DNA from: Lineus longissimus | Lineage: Eukaryota; Nemertea; Pilidiophora; Heteronemertea; Lineidae | Direction of reading: 5' to 3' | Assembly: GCF_910592395.1 (NCBI RefSeq) | Contig: NC_088321.1 | Coordinates: 15,378,001-15,438,000 of the forward strand | DNA length: 60,000 bases | In this document: positions 21,733 through 38,480 of the stretch, piece after piece | Numbering within the stretch: the first letter of the stretch is position 1 | Layout: each line of letters begins with the position of its first letter | Program-made: the position numbers and the translations under genes | Notes under the pieces: model-generated | Told to the model about the DNA's origin: nothing | Databases searched by the model: none | Seen by the model: the letters and a program-made list of their open reading frames with translations, nothing else

Positions 21733-23079
21733 GACCAAAAGTATGAGTTAATGGGCCGTTTATTACAAAGCAACCAGACATATTATCATCAAATAACAAG
21801 TTTTGTAGAAAGACTGAAGTATGAATTGGGAAAATATCTTGGATATATCTTGTTTACAAAGTGACCCAGTTGTAATTCTGATGAGGCAGTTCACTCACCA
21901 TTGCACAATGAACTCCAATCTAAGGCCAAACATGCGTCTCCAAAGTACTTATGTATAATTTCCAAAGTTGTGCAGGATCAAAAACTAGTGTAGTGAAACT
22001 CAGAATAGGTCTGGTGATGTTATCACATTCTGATCATCGAATCTCCATCCTGCATTGTCTATTCTAGTCTAGTAGAATCAAAAGAACCTCGGCCTACTAA
22101 AACCCTGTAGATCCTCTCCCTACCGCCATGCCACATTCTTATATCTTAGGCCCGTTTACGTGATACCGAACCAAACTAGACCAGATGAGATCACGTCACT
22201 TACGACTCCATGAATGGCGTTAGTCCTAAAATGACGCAAGTCTACATTGAACTAGACCAGATGAGATCATATTGGTGACTTTCACATAGCAGACTGGTCT
22301 GCATCCATCTAGATTGGTTTGGTCCCCTGCAAATGGTCCTGATGTACCTGGGCGCGACCCAGATCTTGTAACATAGTGCTATTGGGTGATTCTCTCTGTG
22401 ATAGATAGATGGTGAGCACGTCCTAGAACATGTAATTATCATAATCGATATATACAAGTTTCCTTATTATGAATATCAGTTATTTGGTTCAGACTATGTT
22501 CCTCATATCAATTGCTTTGTTAATAGCTGATCTATCGGACAGTAGATGTGTATATGATAGAATAAAAACATTGGAATTAAAGAACTAACTACCAAGGTAA
22601 CAGGTGGTGGGTGTGGGGGGGGGGGGGGCTGGGCAATGTTGCATACCCCCCCTTTTATGGAGAAAGCCATGAATTTGCCAAAATGTCTATGAATTTTACC
22701 ATATGAATCCCCAGTGTGGAAAAACATCTTTAAAATTGAACAGAAAATCTTTCAATTCTCGGAAAACGCACCTTCCTGGGGAAAAAACTACATATACCTT
22801 CCCTCTGCGGCCAAGCTTATAAACTAGTGTGTGATTTCAGCATAGCACATCTGTCCTTTAAAAGGCTCGCTACTTCTTTGATGAGATTTCCCCCTGACTT
22901 TGTTCAGAGTACCTGTATCATGTTATTGTAGAAACGTGTTTTTGCCTATGTTGAATTTTTGTTAGGATTTCTTCAGCGATTTACACCTCAAATGTGCTAG
23001 AATTAGAAGCAGTTCATCACACTAACAAGGAAACTACCATGTGTTGTCCAAAACAACAACAGTTATGGATGAGTTAACG
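21733..23079. other. Intergenic spacer
   Basis: No gene recognised. Two copies of AACTAGACCAGATGAGATCA-like sequence sit near 22172 and 22252, and a run of G lies near 22615-22630. Confidence 0.5.
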
Positions 23080-23480
23080 TTATAATCTGATGAACTGCTC
23101 TTTTGTTTCATTTTGTGCTAAGTAGCAGAAAGTCCACCATTGGATATTTTCAACTTTAAGGCTACATCTCTTAGCTGTTTGAAATGAACTTGGTCTTAAG
23201 CCATCATAACGTTGTTATAATCTGATGAACTGCTCTTTTATTTCATGTTGTGCTAAGTAGCAGAAAGTCCACCATTGGATGTTTTCAACTTTAAGGCTAC
23301 ATCTCTCAGCTGTTTGAAATGAACTTGGTCTAAAGCAGTCATAACGTTGTTATAATCTGATGAACTGCTCTTTTATTTCATGTTATGCTAAGTAGCAGAA
23401 AGTCCACCATTGGATATTTTCAACTTTAAGGCTACATCTCTCAGCTGTTTGAAATGAACTTGGTCTTAAGCCGTCATAAC
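23080..23480. repeat. 135-bp tandem repeat, three copies
   Basis: Three head-to-tail copies starting TTATAATCTGATGAACTGCT at 23080, 23215 and 23350, each about 135 bp with few differences. Non-coding. Confidence 0.95.
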
Positions 23481-24055
23481 CCTCAATGCCAAAACTCTCA
23501 TTATGAAACACATATCAACAAACAATTTTGCTTCCACCTTGAAGTCATGAAAGCTCTTTGCCAATTTTAAGAGTTGACCATAAAGAACTTGAAATCAGTT
23601 ACATGTAGAACTCCTTCAAAATGAAATTGAATGGTGTATTAAAACCTTAGAGGCTGTTCTCTAGAAGACAATGAAGGGACTTCACCCTTGAAATCTGCAT
23701 TCTAATTGCTATAGGATTTCAAATTCTAGCCAAAATACTGGAACCCATGGTCTATGAACTCTGTAAGTTCAAGAAGTTACAGCACAAGTAAACCTTAACA
23801 GCACTGAGCCTTTAAGTTTTAAATTCCTTTGGTCGACGCGATCACATTGATATTTTTTCCACCTTGTCTCGAATCAGCTGAATGCATTGATTGTGATAGA
23901 GTTCCATTCGTTGTTGTATTTTCCATGGAAACCTTTGAGGTGTTTCAGCTGATGTTAGTTGTTATAGAGACAGTAATGCCTACATGAACCATTATGTTTT
24001 AGGTGAATTCATTGTTAAATAGGCTTGGAGCTTCACTGTTCTGTGCATACATTAG

Positions 24056-24426
24056 AATAGCATTCCGCGATGATGAGGTCACTGCAGCTGCTGCCCTCTA
24101 TTTCCCCATCATTGAATTACAGGCAATGTCAGACAAACATGCGGTTTCGTAATGGATTCAGGCTTTCTAACTAGGGCAGTTAGATTCAATCTGGCACATG
24201 TCCGAGTGTTGGAAATACTACATAATTGTTCTGAATATTTCTCTCTCTGACTCTATGGTATCATTCATGCTAAAAACAATGCAGGGTCAAAGATAATTGA
24301 CTTTGAAATAAGCTCAAATGCGTAGAAATAAGTGTTGATGTCCGACTGTCACGTGACTAAAACGTCATCAATATCTTATGCAAATGACCTTGTGAGCTAT
24401 AGATAGTAACTTCGCGGAATGCTATT
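24056..24426. mobile_element. Possible MITE with 15-bp inverted ends
   Basis: AATAGCATTCCGCGA at 24056-24070 is exactly complementary to 24412-24426, enclosing about 340 bases of non-coding DNA. The size fits a non-autonomous DNA transposon, but target-site duplications are unclear. Confidence 0.5.
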
Positions 24427-24641
24427 GCTCTCAGTAGTGTGTGTAAATGATGTACAAGTGGGTTTAAATAAGATTTACAATGTTTGTTACACTTGTCATG
24501 AGCAGATTTGAGTGGGAACTCTGTTTTTTCACTGTTGTTTACTTTATCAACTTGAATCCAGTGTTAAACCAGCCTTGTAGCTCTACAGTTTTGTGCATAC
24601 TTCAAATTGTTGTCAGTTGTAAATGATCAGCAGAAGGTTTG

Positions 24642-24803
24642 ACATAGAATTCACGATGTGACATGTTTGACACTGGCTTGATATGGTATGATATGACACG
24701 AGTGTAATAAGTGTCACATGACCACCTTCAAAAAGTGGTCTTTTCTTGTCAGGTGACATTTGAAATGCGACAAAATATGAGTGTCACTGTGAACTCTATG
24801 CAA
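24642..24803. repeat. Imperfect palindrome about 160 bp
   Basis: The left end CATAGAATTCAC pairs with GTGAACTCTATG at the right. Internal GTCACATGACCACC and GGTGACAT segments also pair imperfectly, giving a foldback structure. Confidence 0.5.
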
Positions 24804-26477
24804 GCCTTGCCTAAAACTAACAGTGGCATGCTCATATCGATATCTGATTCACCAGAATTGAATTGACTAGAGTGGGGCTTGAGGTTTTCTGCCGTTGTGT
24901 TACAAAGCTTTCAGTTTTCATTTTTGGCAGTCGTGAATAAAATTCATTTTGTTTCCAAAGCATTTAAGAAGTCAATTTTCTTCTTTTAATACATGTAGAA
25001 GTCAAGTGTGTTCATGAATTTGTTGATGTGATGGCACACTTGAAATGCTAGTGTACAGATCTCTTTACAGAACTATTGGCACCTGTGGTGATTTCTTCAT
25101 GTCAAATGATTGAATCTACCATTGGTGCTACCCACTGCATTTCCAGGGGCCTGTACATCAATAGTCTCAACCTTGGCCCTTGGACCAGTACCCTCTCAGA
25201 ATCAGAGAGAGACTCATATAATCTCAACAAGTGTGGTTCGCCTTTGCTGCCTGGGAACATGATGCAAAAGGTGACACTACACAGTCTTTTTGGCCACCCT
25301 AACAAGAATAGGAATAAGGGTAGCTCATTCCAGGACTGAAGTCAAGGGCTGCCACCTTGGGGGAGAGACGTTGACCAGTACCCTCCCAGAAAGACACTCG
25401 TATAAGCCTTGAGGAGGAGACACAAGTGGCCCCAACAAGTGTAGTTAGCCTGGATTGCTTCTAAAACGTGATGCAATTGTCTTAGAGGTGCCATAAGCTC
25501 ATACAAGCATGGCAAAATTAACCCCTTGTGTCTCTGGAGTGAGGCCTGATGATTGCAGTGCTGCCCTCTATTGGCAAAATTAAGAACTAGAATCGCGCTC
25601 CGTAACCGCTCGTCGGAGCGGAACGAAACCACCGCCAACGGTCCTAGTGATGCCTAAATAGCCTGCATACCAATTTTCAGCCCAATATTCCAACTCCTTC
25701 ATGGTTTTCTAGACCCCCCCTAAAAAACAGCAAATTTTTGAAGCCTAAATCTTAAAATCAGGTTTTTACCTTGGATCCAGGTGAAAATATTTTTAGATGT
25801 ACACCAATGTGTACACACTAAAAACACCTAAGGCCTAGGGTCCAGGCTGTTTTTGCCCTTTTTCGGGGTGGTCTGTTTTCGCCTTTCGGATCGCGCTATC
25901 GCCCCGAAACTTTGGGATATCGTAGATTGCCCCATAACTAGCTCACCATAGCAGCGAAATTTTGATATCATCGCTCGTTTCATGAGAATCTCAAAATATC
26001 GTCAAAAATGATATTTTGCCCATTATCATCAAACGACCGGATTAAGATGAAAATTTTTACAAGATTTGGATAGACAATATACACATGATCATATATGCAA
26101 GAGATTGGATTAAAAAATGTTAACCCTTTGTTATATAAGACATTTTGAGAAATGGCTTTGTTAAATGTGCTATGGTGACAATTTATGGCCAAAATTTTCT
26201 CAGAAGTGACGACACATGAAGAGAAATAAGCCGAAAGAACCATAACTGGTAAAATAACCAGGCTTGTTCTCAAACTGGAGGAATTACAGCAAATTTTTGT
26301 GAAAATATCATTAAAAAATGTCTATCACGGCCAAAAACTGTATCAAATTGATGTCGGAATGGAACGAAAATGTTCTTATTGCGTTTATTGGCGTCGGACG
26401 ACAAAATGCCGTAATTTTCAGCTCAAAATGCTGTAATTTTCAGCTCAAAATGTTGAGTCGTTCAAGATTGCACATTA

Positions 26478-27170
26478 TGACTTGGAAGCCACTAGATAAC
26501 CAGCTGGCAGAGGGGAAATTACCAGTAAAGTTTTGAGATGCTCTAAATCCAAAAGTTTTTGTGGTATCCGGCTGAAACTTACAGGATATATTTGTCTCAA
26601 CATAAGATACTTGTATATTAAATTTGGGTGCGATCAGATTATTTTAAATTTTAGGGCGACGCCCACTTTTATGAAAAATTAAATAATTAATAGATTCTGT
26701 TCTAATCAACGAATTCCAATTTTTTTTCCGGATCCTCATACGGTACACTAATATGCATTCACAAACTAAATTTGAGGTCATTCCGAGAAAGTCGCCGAAA
26801 AAGTTCAAAAAAAATCCCTGGGCTATAGTTCAGGGATCCGAAAGTGCAAAAAAAACTTTTTTTCTCGGAATGACTTGAAATTTGGTTTGTGAATACTTAT
26901 CGTAGTACCCTATGAGGATCTGGAAGAAAATTCTGAAATTTTTCATCCGAACAAAAATGATGGCCCTTTTTTGTTTGAGAAAAAGGGGGCGTCGGCCAAA
27001 AAAATCAAAATGATCAGATCACTACCAAATTTGCTATGCAGGTATCTGACGTCAAGACGAATGTATTCTGTAAGTTTCAGCCAAATTGAAACACAACTTT
27101 TGGATTTATGGCATCTCAAAAGTTTACTTGTATTTTTCCCTCTGCCAGCTGGTTAACAATAGTGGCTTGA
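26478..27170. repeat. Large foldback repeat 1 (about 700 bp)
   Basis: The two halves are imperfect inverted copies about the centre near 26825 (CCCTGGGCTATAGTTCAGGG). Matching pairs include the GATCCTCATACGGTA region on the left with TACCCTATGAGGATC on the right, and CCAGCTGGCAGAGGG on the left with CCCTCTGCCAGCTGG on the right. It is AT-rich and non-coding. A second copy is centred near 28878. Confidence 0.85.
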
Positions 27171-27300
27171 GAGTTCGTTTGGAAATTGGTCAAAATATCA
27201 TGAACGACCTTAAATTCTGAGCTGAAATTTGCAGGATATATTCGTGTTACTGTCAGGTAGTTGTACACCAAATTTGGTTGCGATCCGTTCATTTTGAGGG

Positions 27301-27970
27301 GGAATATCGTTTTCGTGATATTTTGAAGAATTACTGCCAAACCAGCATTGATATAAAAATTTCGCTTTAACATCTATCAGATTATGTATCTATCATCAAT
27401 ATCCCGCATTTTCAGCGTTATATCACGCACAGTTTGCGGATGCAGACCACTTTAAAAATACCTTGCACCCAGGTCTTACAGGCTTTTAAGTCCTATACAT
27501 TCATGCTCATGGATGGTCATTTAGGCCCTGGATCCAAGGCCCCTTTTTGAGTTTGATGGCAGAATTTTGCAAAAATTTACCAAATGTTTGAAAAACCATG
27601 AAGCGGTTGGAATTTTGAGCTGATTTTTGCAGGCAGCATCTGTACGACATCAACAACTACATTGGCAGTGTTTTATCGGTTCTGATATGTCTAGATATCA
27701 ATTATAACAATATATCATTTTGCGTCAATTTTGGATGGATTTTCAGGGCAAATACGAGCGACGCTAAGATGCTGAAAATTTTGGAACGTACTGATAGATA
27801 CATAATCTGATTGATGATAAAGCGAAATATCGATATCAATGCTAATTAAGCATTTATCCTTCCAAATATCACGAAATGACAAGTTGGACATGTTCTCAAA
27901 ATATCAACATTTTTTGAAAATATTCTTGATGACATGGAAGACAATGTCAGTCTGAGTACTGAACCAAGAT
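27301..27970. repeat. 706-bp-period direct repeat, copy 1
   Basis: Nearly identical to 28007-28672 (offset 706). Inside each copy the first 100 bases (TCAGATTATGTATCTATC) reappear inverted near 27780-27880 (GATAGATACATAATCTGA), so each unit is itself an inverted-repeat element of about 580 bp. Confidence 0.85.
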
Positions 27971-28006
27971 TTGGGGTGAAAACATCAAAGTCTAGTTGAT
28001 TGAGAG

Positions 28007-28672
28007 GGAATATCATTTTCGTGATATTTTGAAGAATTACTGCCAAACCATCATTGATATAAAAATTTCACTTTAACATCTATCAGATTATGTATCTATC
28101 ATCAATATCCCGCATTTTCAGCGTTATATCACGCACAGTTTGCGGATGCAGACCACTTTAAAAATACCTTGTACCCAGGTCTTACAGGCTTTTAAGTCCT
28201 ATACATTCATGCACATGGATGGTCATTTAGGCCCTGGATCCAAGGCCCCTTTTTGAGTTTGATGGCAGAATTTTGCAAAAATTTACCAAATGTTTGAAAA
28301 ACCATGAAGCGGTTGGAATTTTGAGCTGATTTTTGGATGCAGCATCTGTACGTCATCAACAACTACATTGGCAGTGTTTTATTTGTTCTGATATGTCTAG
28401 ATATCAATTATAACAATATATCATTTTGCGTCAATTTTGGATGGATTTTCAGGGCAAACACGAGCGACGCTAAGATGCAGAAAATTTTGGAACGTAAGGA
28501 TAGATACATAATCTGATTGATGCTAAAGCGAAATATCAATATCAATGCTAATTAAGCATTTATTCTTCCAAATATCACGAAATGACAAGTTGGACATGTT
28601 CTCAAAATATCAAAATTTTTTGAAAATTTTCTTGATGACACGTAAGACAATGTCAGTCTGAGTACTGAACCA
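28007..28672. repeat. 706-bp-period direct repeat, copy 2
   Basis: Second copy of the unit at 27301, with the same internal inverted ends. It runs directly into the second large foldback. Confidence 0.85.
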
Positions 28673-29230
28673 AATTTGGTTGCGATCCGATCATTTTGAC
28701 TTTTAGGTGATTTTGGGCGACGCCCACTTCAGAGAAAATGTCTATAGATTTTGTTTTGATCATCGAATTCAAATTTTGTTTCTGGATCCTCATACGGTAC
28801 ACTTATATGCATTCACAAACCAAATTTGAGGCCATTCCGAGAAAGTCACCGAAAAAGTTAAAAAAAAATCCCTGGGCTATATATATAGTTCAGGGATCCG
28901 AAAGCGCAAAAAAAACTTTTTTTCTCGGAATGACTTGAAATTTGGTTTGTGAATGCTTCTTGATGTACCGTATGAGGATCTGGAAGAAAAATTGGCAATT
29001 TTTCATTCGAACAAAAATTATGGCCCTTTTTTGTTTGAGAAAAAGGGGGCGTCGACCAAAAAAGTCAAAATGATTGGATCACTGCCAAATTTGCTATGCG
29101 AGTATCTGACGTCAAGACGAATGTATCCTGTAAGTTTCAGCCAAATTGGAACACAACTTTTGGATTTTTGGCATCTCAAAAGTTTACTTGTAATTTTCCC
29201 TCGTCCAGCTGGAATATCCATAGTGACTCT
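28673..29230. repeat. Large foldback repeat 2
   Basis: Homologous to 26640-27160 with the same palindromic centre (CCCTGGGCTATATATATAGT then TCAGGG, near 28878). The left arm is shorter than in copy 1 because the 706-bp unit abuts it. Confidence 0.85.
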
Positions 29231-29640
29231 GGGGTCTTCAGGTTTGGAAATACATCAAAATATCATGAATGACTTGGGATTTTGAGCTGAAATTTGCAGG
29301 ATTTATTTGTGTTACAAGCAGGAAGTTGTAAAAATAATTTCTTTGAGATTCAATCAATTTGAAATTACTTGTAATTTTCCCTCTGCCAGCTGGAATATCC
29401 ATAGTGGCTTCTTGGCCCTTTTCTTTTAAATACTTCAAAATATTATGAACTACTTGAAATTCTGAGCTGAAATTTGCAGGATATATTCGTGTTACTGTCA
29501 GGAAGTTTTGACCAAAATTTTGTTGAGATCCAATCATTTTGAAATTTACCCTCTGCTAGCTGGTTATCCAGAATGGTGTGGTTTTCTTTTTAAAATACCT
29601 GAAAAAGTCGGGAAGGACTCGGAATTTTGAGCTGAAAATA
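29200..29640. repeat. About 170-bp degenerate tandem repeat
   Basis: Units carry CCAGCTGGAATATCCATAGT, GAGCTGAAATTTGCAGGAT and ATCATTTTGA in fixed order, recurring about every 170 bp; one further unit is at 27130-27300. These are the same sequences that make up the arms of the large foldbacks. Confidence 0.75.
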
Positions 29641-30005
29641 AGTACACAGTGTCTTTATATATTGATAAACAAAATAAGAGTATCATTTGTTCCATTCTCA
29701 ACCTTGCTTATGAAATTCATGAGTACAGATGACCAGCCAGCAGGTTAAATCCCAAAGTTCAATTGCTTTCTGGCTCAAACTTTCTTGACTATCTCTCCTT
29801 TCCTTTTACACCTGATAACTAGCTTGAAGAGAAAACTGGGGAACATGATAACCACTCAAGCAATCATCTGATAAGATCAAAGGTCAATCAGTACCGGCAT
29901 CTTACCCCTATTAAATTTTTGCCAGAAGTATGGAGTCCACTATAGGCTAAAGTCAACCACCAGGTGACGAGGTCCCTCATCCAGCTGGAGCACACAAACA
30001 CAATG

Positions 30006-30197
30006 TGTGACCTGCCATGACGAAACAAGTCTCATGTCGCTCCGAGCTTAACAGTTTGAGACGGACTGGTTGTTCATTTCAGTCTTGACTGCCTTCTGCA
30101 CCATTTGAGTACATCAATTTCTTTCTATTATGTCCTGGTGTCATTTTAGGCTCATCTTCTGTGCGACATGTGACTCATTTTGTCGTGGTGGGTCACA
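30006..30197. mobile_element. TGTGACCCGTCACAG family element, copy 2
   Basis: Diverged inverted ends (TGTGACCTGCCATGACG and its partner GTCGTGGTGGGTCACA). The interior resembles copy 3, sharing CATGTCGCTC, CCTGGTGTCATT and AGGCTCATCTTCTGTG. Confidence 0.8.
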
Positions 30198-31305
30198 TAT
30201 CTCTTTTGCTCTGATCCAAAAAATGGATTACAAGTTGGCCACTCATCTCAATATGCGTCTTCATTGGTCTCAACTGTCCTGCATTTAGCTGTGGTGAAAC
30301 TTATCCAACAGGGGAAGCAATCTGCCTCTTCTCAAGCGGCCTTTTAAAGGATGTACTCGAAGTCAGAGCACAACTGAATACTGTCAACTGTGAAATCATT
30401 GCGTTTTATTTTTCACAAAAGCCAACTTGAAAAGTGTGAAAATCTCAACTCTAATGCATAAACCATTAAATATTGGCAGCAAACCCAATATTTAGTATTG
30501 CCACAGGTAACAGTATCAGTGTCAAGCCATCCCACTAGAGCCATCTACAGTCTTGAACTGCACAGTCCTCGGATATTGCAATTTTGTCCGAAAGAAATGA
30601 AAGAAACATCGCAAATTTCTTTTCACAAAATATGTTATAAAAATTTATTGCAACAAGAGTGTTTGTCTCAATATGGTCACTATCGCGAGAAAAGATACAA
30701 ACTGTTTCCATGGTAACAATTTCAAAGTTGCCAAGACGATACATGACAATAGTGGTTGGTGTGCCCTTACTTTCACATGAATTTTGGTCGGATTACAAAA
30801 AGTTCCGTTAAATGTGACTCTGTAGCCCAATTAGTACTTCTGGGGATCGTATTGGAAGCAAAGACGGACAGGAAAATATCCCGTCATCAGCGTTGAAACT
30901 TTTGAAAATAGTATATTGGCAAATTGAAGATGTTTCCAACTGAAGCTAAATGCAGCTCAATTTAGACCAAAGCCAGTGTATACCATGAATACAAACCGAG
31001 CATGATGAACTTGGACACGACAGCGTCAAGGTTTTATAGTTAATTGGTTTAGCATAGATGGCAGCACTATCTATGCACAAGTTCATCAACACTGCAGCAT
31101 TACACAGAAACCTATAGAACCTTGTTGGGCTTGCTAATGCTAATCATAATCACTCCCAAGACTGACTGGTAACCACTCTTTTAGAAGTTGAAATCTTTGA
31201 TACAACGATGCAATGTTAGAAAGCACTTCATCAAAAATCCCCAAATTTTAGTGCAAATATCCATGAAAATATTTGCAATTTGTCCAAAGTAAATTTCACT
31301 CTCGG

Positions 31306-31390
31306 CCTTTACACCCCCATTTCCCTGTTTGGACTAATCCAGTTAATGCATCAGAATAGTCCACTTGAGAAAGTGAGGGTGCAAAGGTTA
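31306..31390. repeat. Short palindromic element, copy A
   Basis: About 85 bp, ends CCTTTACACCCCCATTTCC and GTGAGGGTGCAAAGG, which are imperfect inverted repeats. The interior TGGACTAATCCA and ATAGTCCA is shared with copies at 32320, 47401 and 57171. Confidence 0.75.
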
Positions 31391-32034
31391 TCGCTGCTGT
31401 TGCATAACTGTATAACTGTACACCTGACGCTCATTCAACATAATTTTACATAACATGTACTCATTATTTTATATAAAACAAACTTAGAGAGAATCGGAGG
31501 GCGAGTCAGAAAAACTGTACTGGTCTGTTTGGCAAAAAAGGGCCAGAGAAGAGACGACAACCAGGTCTTATGTCACCCATATAAAACTTGTAGGCTCAGA
31601 GTTCAAATCTAAAAGTTCTCTATCTTGCGGGTGGGTTTAAACAAGAAAATCTGATAGATCAATCGAATCAGTGTTTACTTAAACCAATACAAAAAGTTCT
31701 AATGGTATGTTCTCAAACTCGGCTTAATTTTTGCCACACAAAACCAGCACACTGTACATTTTATAAATCCTACTCTCGGGTGAAAATTAGCGGCCAAAAA
31801 TCTATATCTCTCCTACAAGACTATATACCGTAATTACGTTCAATTCTCGAATTATTTACCACACAGAGATATCAACAAAGTTTCCACGACTGACCCATTT
31901 TAGCTGCTACCTCTTTTGCTAGAAATACTTGCAAAATGAAAGACTAAAAATGCCAGACTAACAATCTAGTCCCAGTTGAAATAGAGCAGCCCAACGTTGA
32001 GCTTTCTCTCTAAGGAATTGACACAGGATTATGT

Positions 32035-32040
32035 TTTATT
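32035..32040 (-). terminator. Candidate ANP32 polyadenylation signal
   Basis: AATAAA on the minus strand, about 1 kb downstream of the ANP32 stop codon. It is a candidate only, because six-base matches are common in AT-rich DNA. Confidence 0.3.
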
Positions 32041-32319
32041 GTTTTGGGCTACTAACCTCTGCTGCCACCTTGGGGTTATAAAAATCCTCTCATTATTTGC
32101 GATAACACCATCAAAACGTGAAACCAAATGCCAACCAATAGTGGAAAATCTGCTGATTTTTCTGTTGATTCACAGCTTGCCCTACAACTGCGAGGAAAAA
32201 CCCTCGACGGCCAGTAAAGCACTAGGTAAAAACATCAATCAAGACTTTGTACACACCCTCCCTCTTTACTGTACAAACCACCCGCTATGACAATGCCCAA
32301 TACCAACACATACCCACCT

Positions 32320-32398
32320 GTCACACCCTTTATCCTGAATGGACAATTCTAATGCATTGACTAGAAGAGTCCAATACAGGAATGAAGGGGTTAAAAGC
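32320..32398. repeat. Short palindromic element, copy B
   Basis: Carries ACACCCTTTATCC, TGGACAATTCTAATGCAT, AGAGTCCA and GAATGAAGGGGTTAAAAG, in the same order as copy A. Confidence 0.7.
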
Positions 32399-33079
32399 AT
32401 AAGGGCCTTGCCCATTTGTTTACATAGTGGTGTCACAGAATTGATAGTTTACACTCAAGCTACTGTGAAGTGCATGAGCTTGCTTCCAGCGCCACCTAAA
32501 GATAGATTTTGACACTACCAACTCCAACAGACATCAATATGTTCACAAACTAATGGATGAACCTCACCTTCAGACAAGCACTGTAATTTAATTGAACACT
32601 TCGCCAAACTCATTTGCAATTCCATAACCTGCTGCTGTAAGAAACCGTTCAGCGAATTCATTCATCTGCTTTAGCTGTTTGGACAGTTCGTGAGGCAGCT
32701 TTCAGAAAATCGAAAACAATTCCACACAAGCCCAGAGACGTCCATGTGACGATTCTGAATCCGATCGGGTGCTGCTACACAGCCTTGACATAACTCGTGC
32801 GGGCATTAGTCCGTCATTGGAGATTGTGAGATCAGTTCATGGCCGGTGTCATTTAAAGTGAGTCCATTAGCGGTTTACGATCATTGGTCCGCGCACGGGA
32901 TGCAGACACATCCTGAACTCTGCGATCATGAACTCACAGCCTCGACAAGCTCACTGCCCGTGAAACCAGTCCTTTCTGGAGGCAGCGCGCCAGCCCATCA
33001 CGATGGTGCACTGTAACCTCCATGTTCATGCTATTTTACAAATGATTCATGATATTGATGAAAGGTGGCGCTGGTGGTT

Positions 33080-38224
<5,145 letters not shown>

Positions 38225-38480
38225 CTTGAAGCTGGTTTTGTTAAACTAAGAACGGCAGCCCTCTTGCTTCCTCAATGATCAAAGACAAGTGATGAATTCG
38301 CCACAACGCGCGGGAGCGTCAATACTGCGCACTGGGGTCTCGCAATTGCTCCAATACAAAGACCCCTACCTCCTCATAAATATTCATAGATTGATTTAAA
38401 ACCAGCCAATGCGATCGCTAAAAAGATTACACGCTGACGTCACGAGTTCAAACAAATGAACATCGTTCTGGCGCGGAATT
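38225..38480 (-). promoter_or_regulatory. Presumed ANP32 promoter region
   Basis: It lies directly upstream of the ANP32 start. It is locally richer in G+C, with CGCGCGGG-type sequence near 38305-38312, an ATTGG (CCAAT) box on the minus strand near 38405, and GGCGCGGAA near 38472. No TATA box seen; position is the main evidence. Confidence 0.4.

Larger units (their letters stand above)
23481..25600. other. Intergenic spacer with inverted repeats
   Basis: No gene recognised. It contains the inverted-repeat pairs described at 24056-24426 and 24642-24803, and a degenerate direct repeat around ACCAGTACCCTC (near 25185 and 25375). Confidence 0.5.
29641..33079 (-). other. Intergenic DNA and probable ANP32 3'UTR
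   Basis: No coding sequence recognised. The right part is probably the 3'UTR of the minus-strand ANP32 gene. It contains a TGTGACC-family element (30006-30197) and two short palindromic elements (31306-31390, 32320-32398). Confidence 0.45.
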
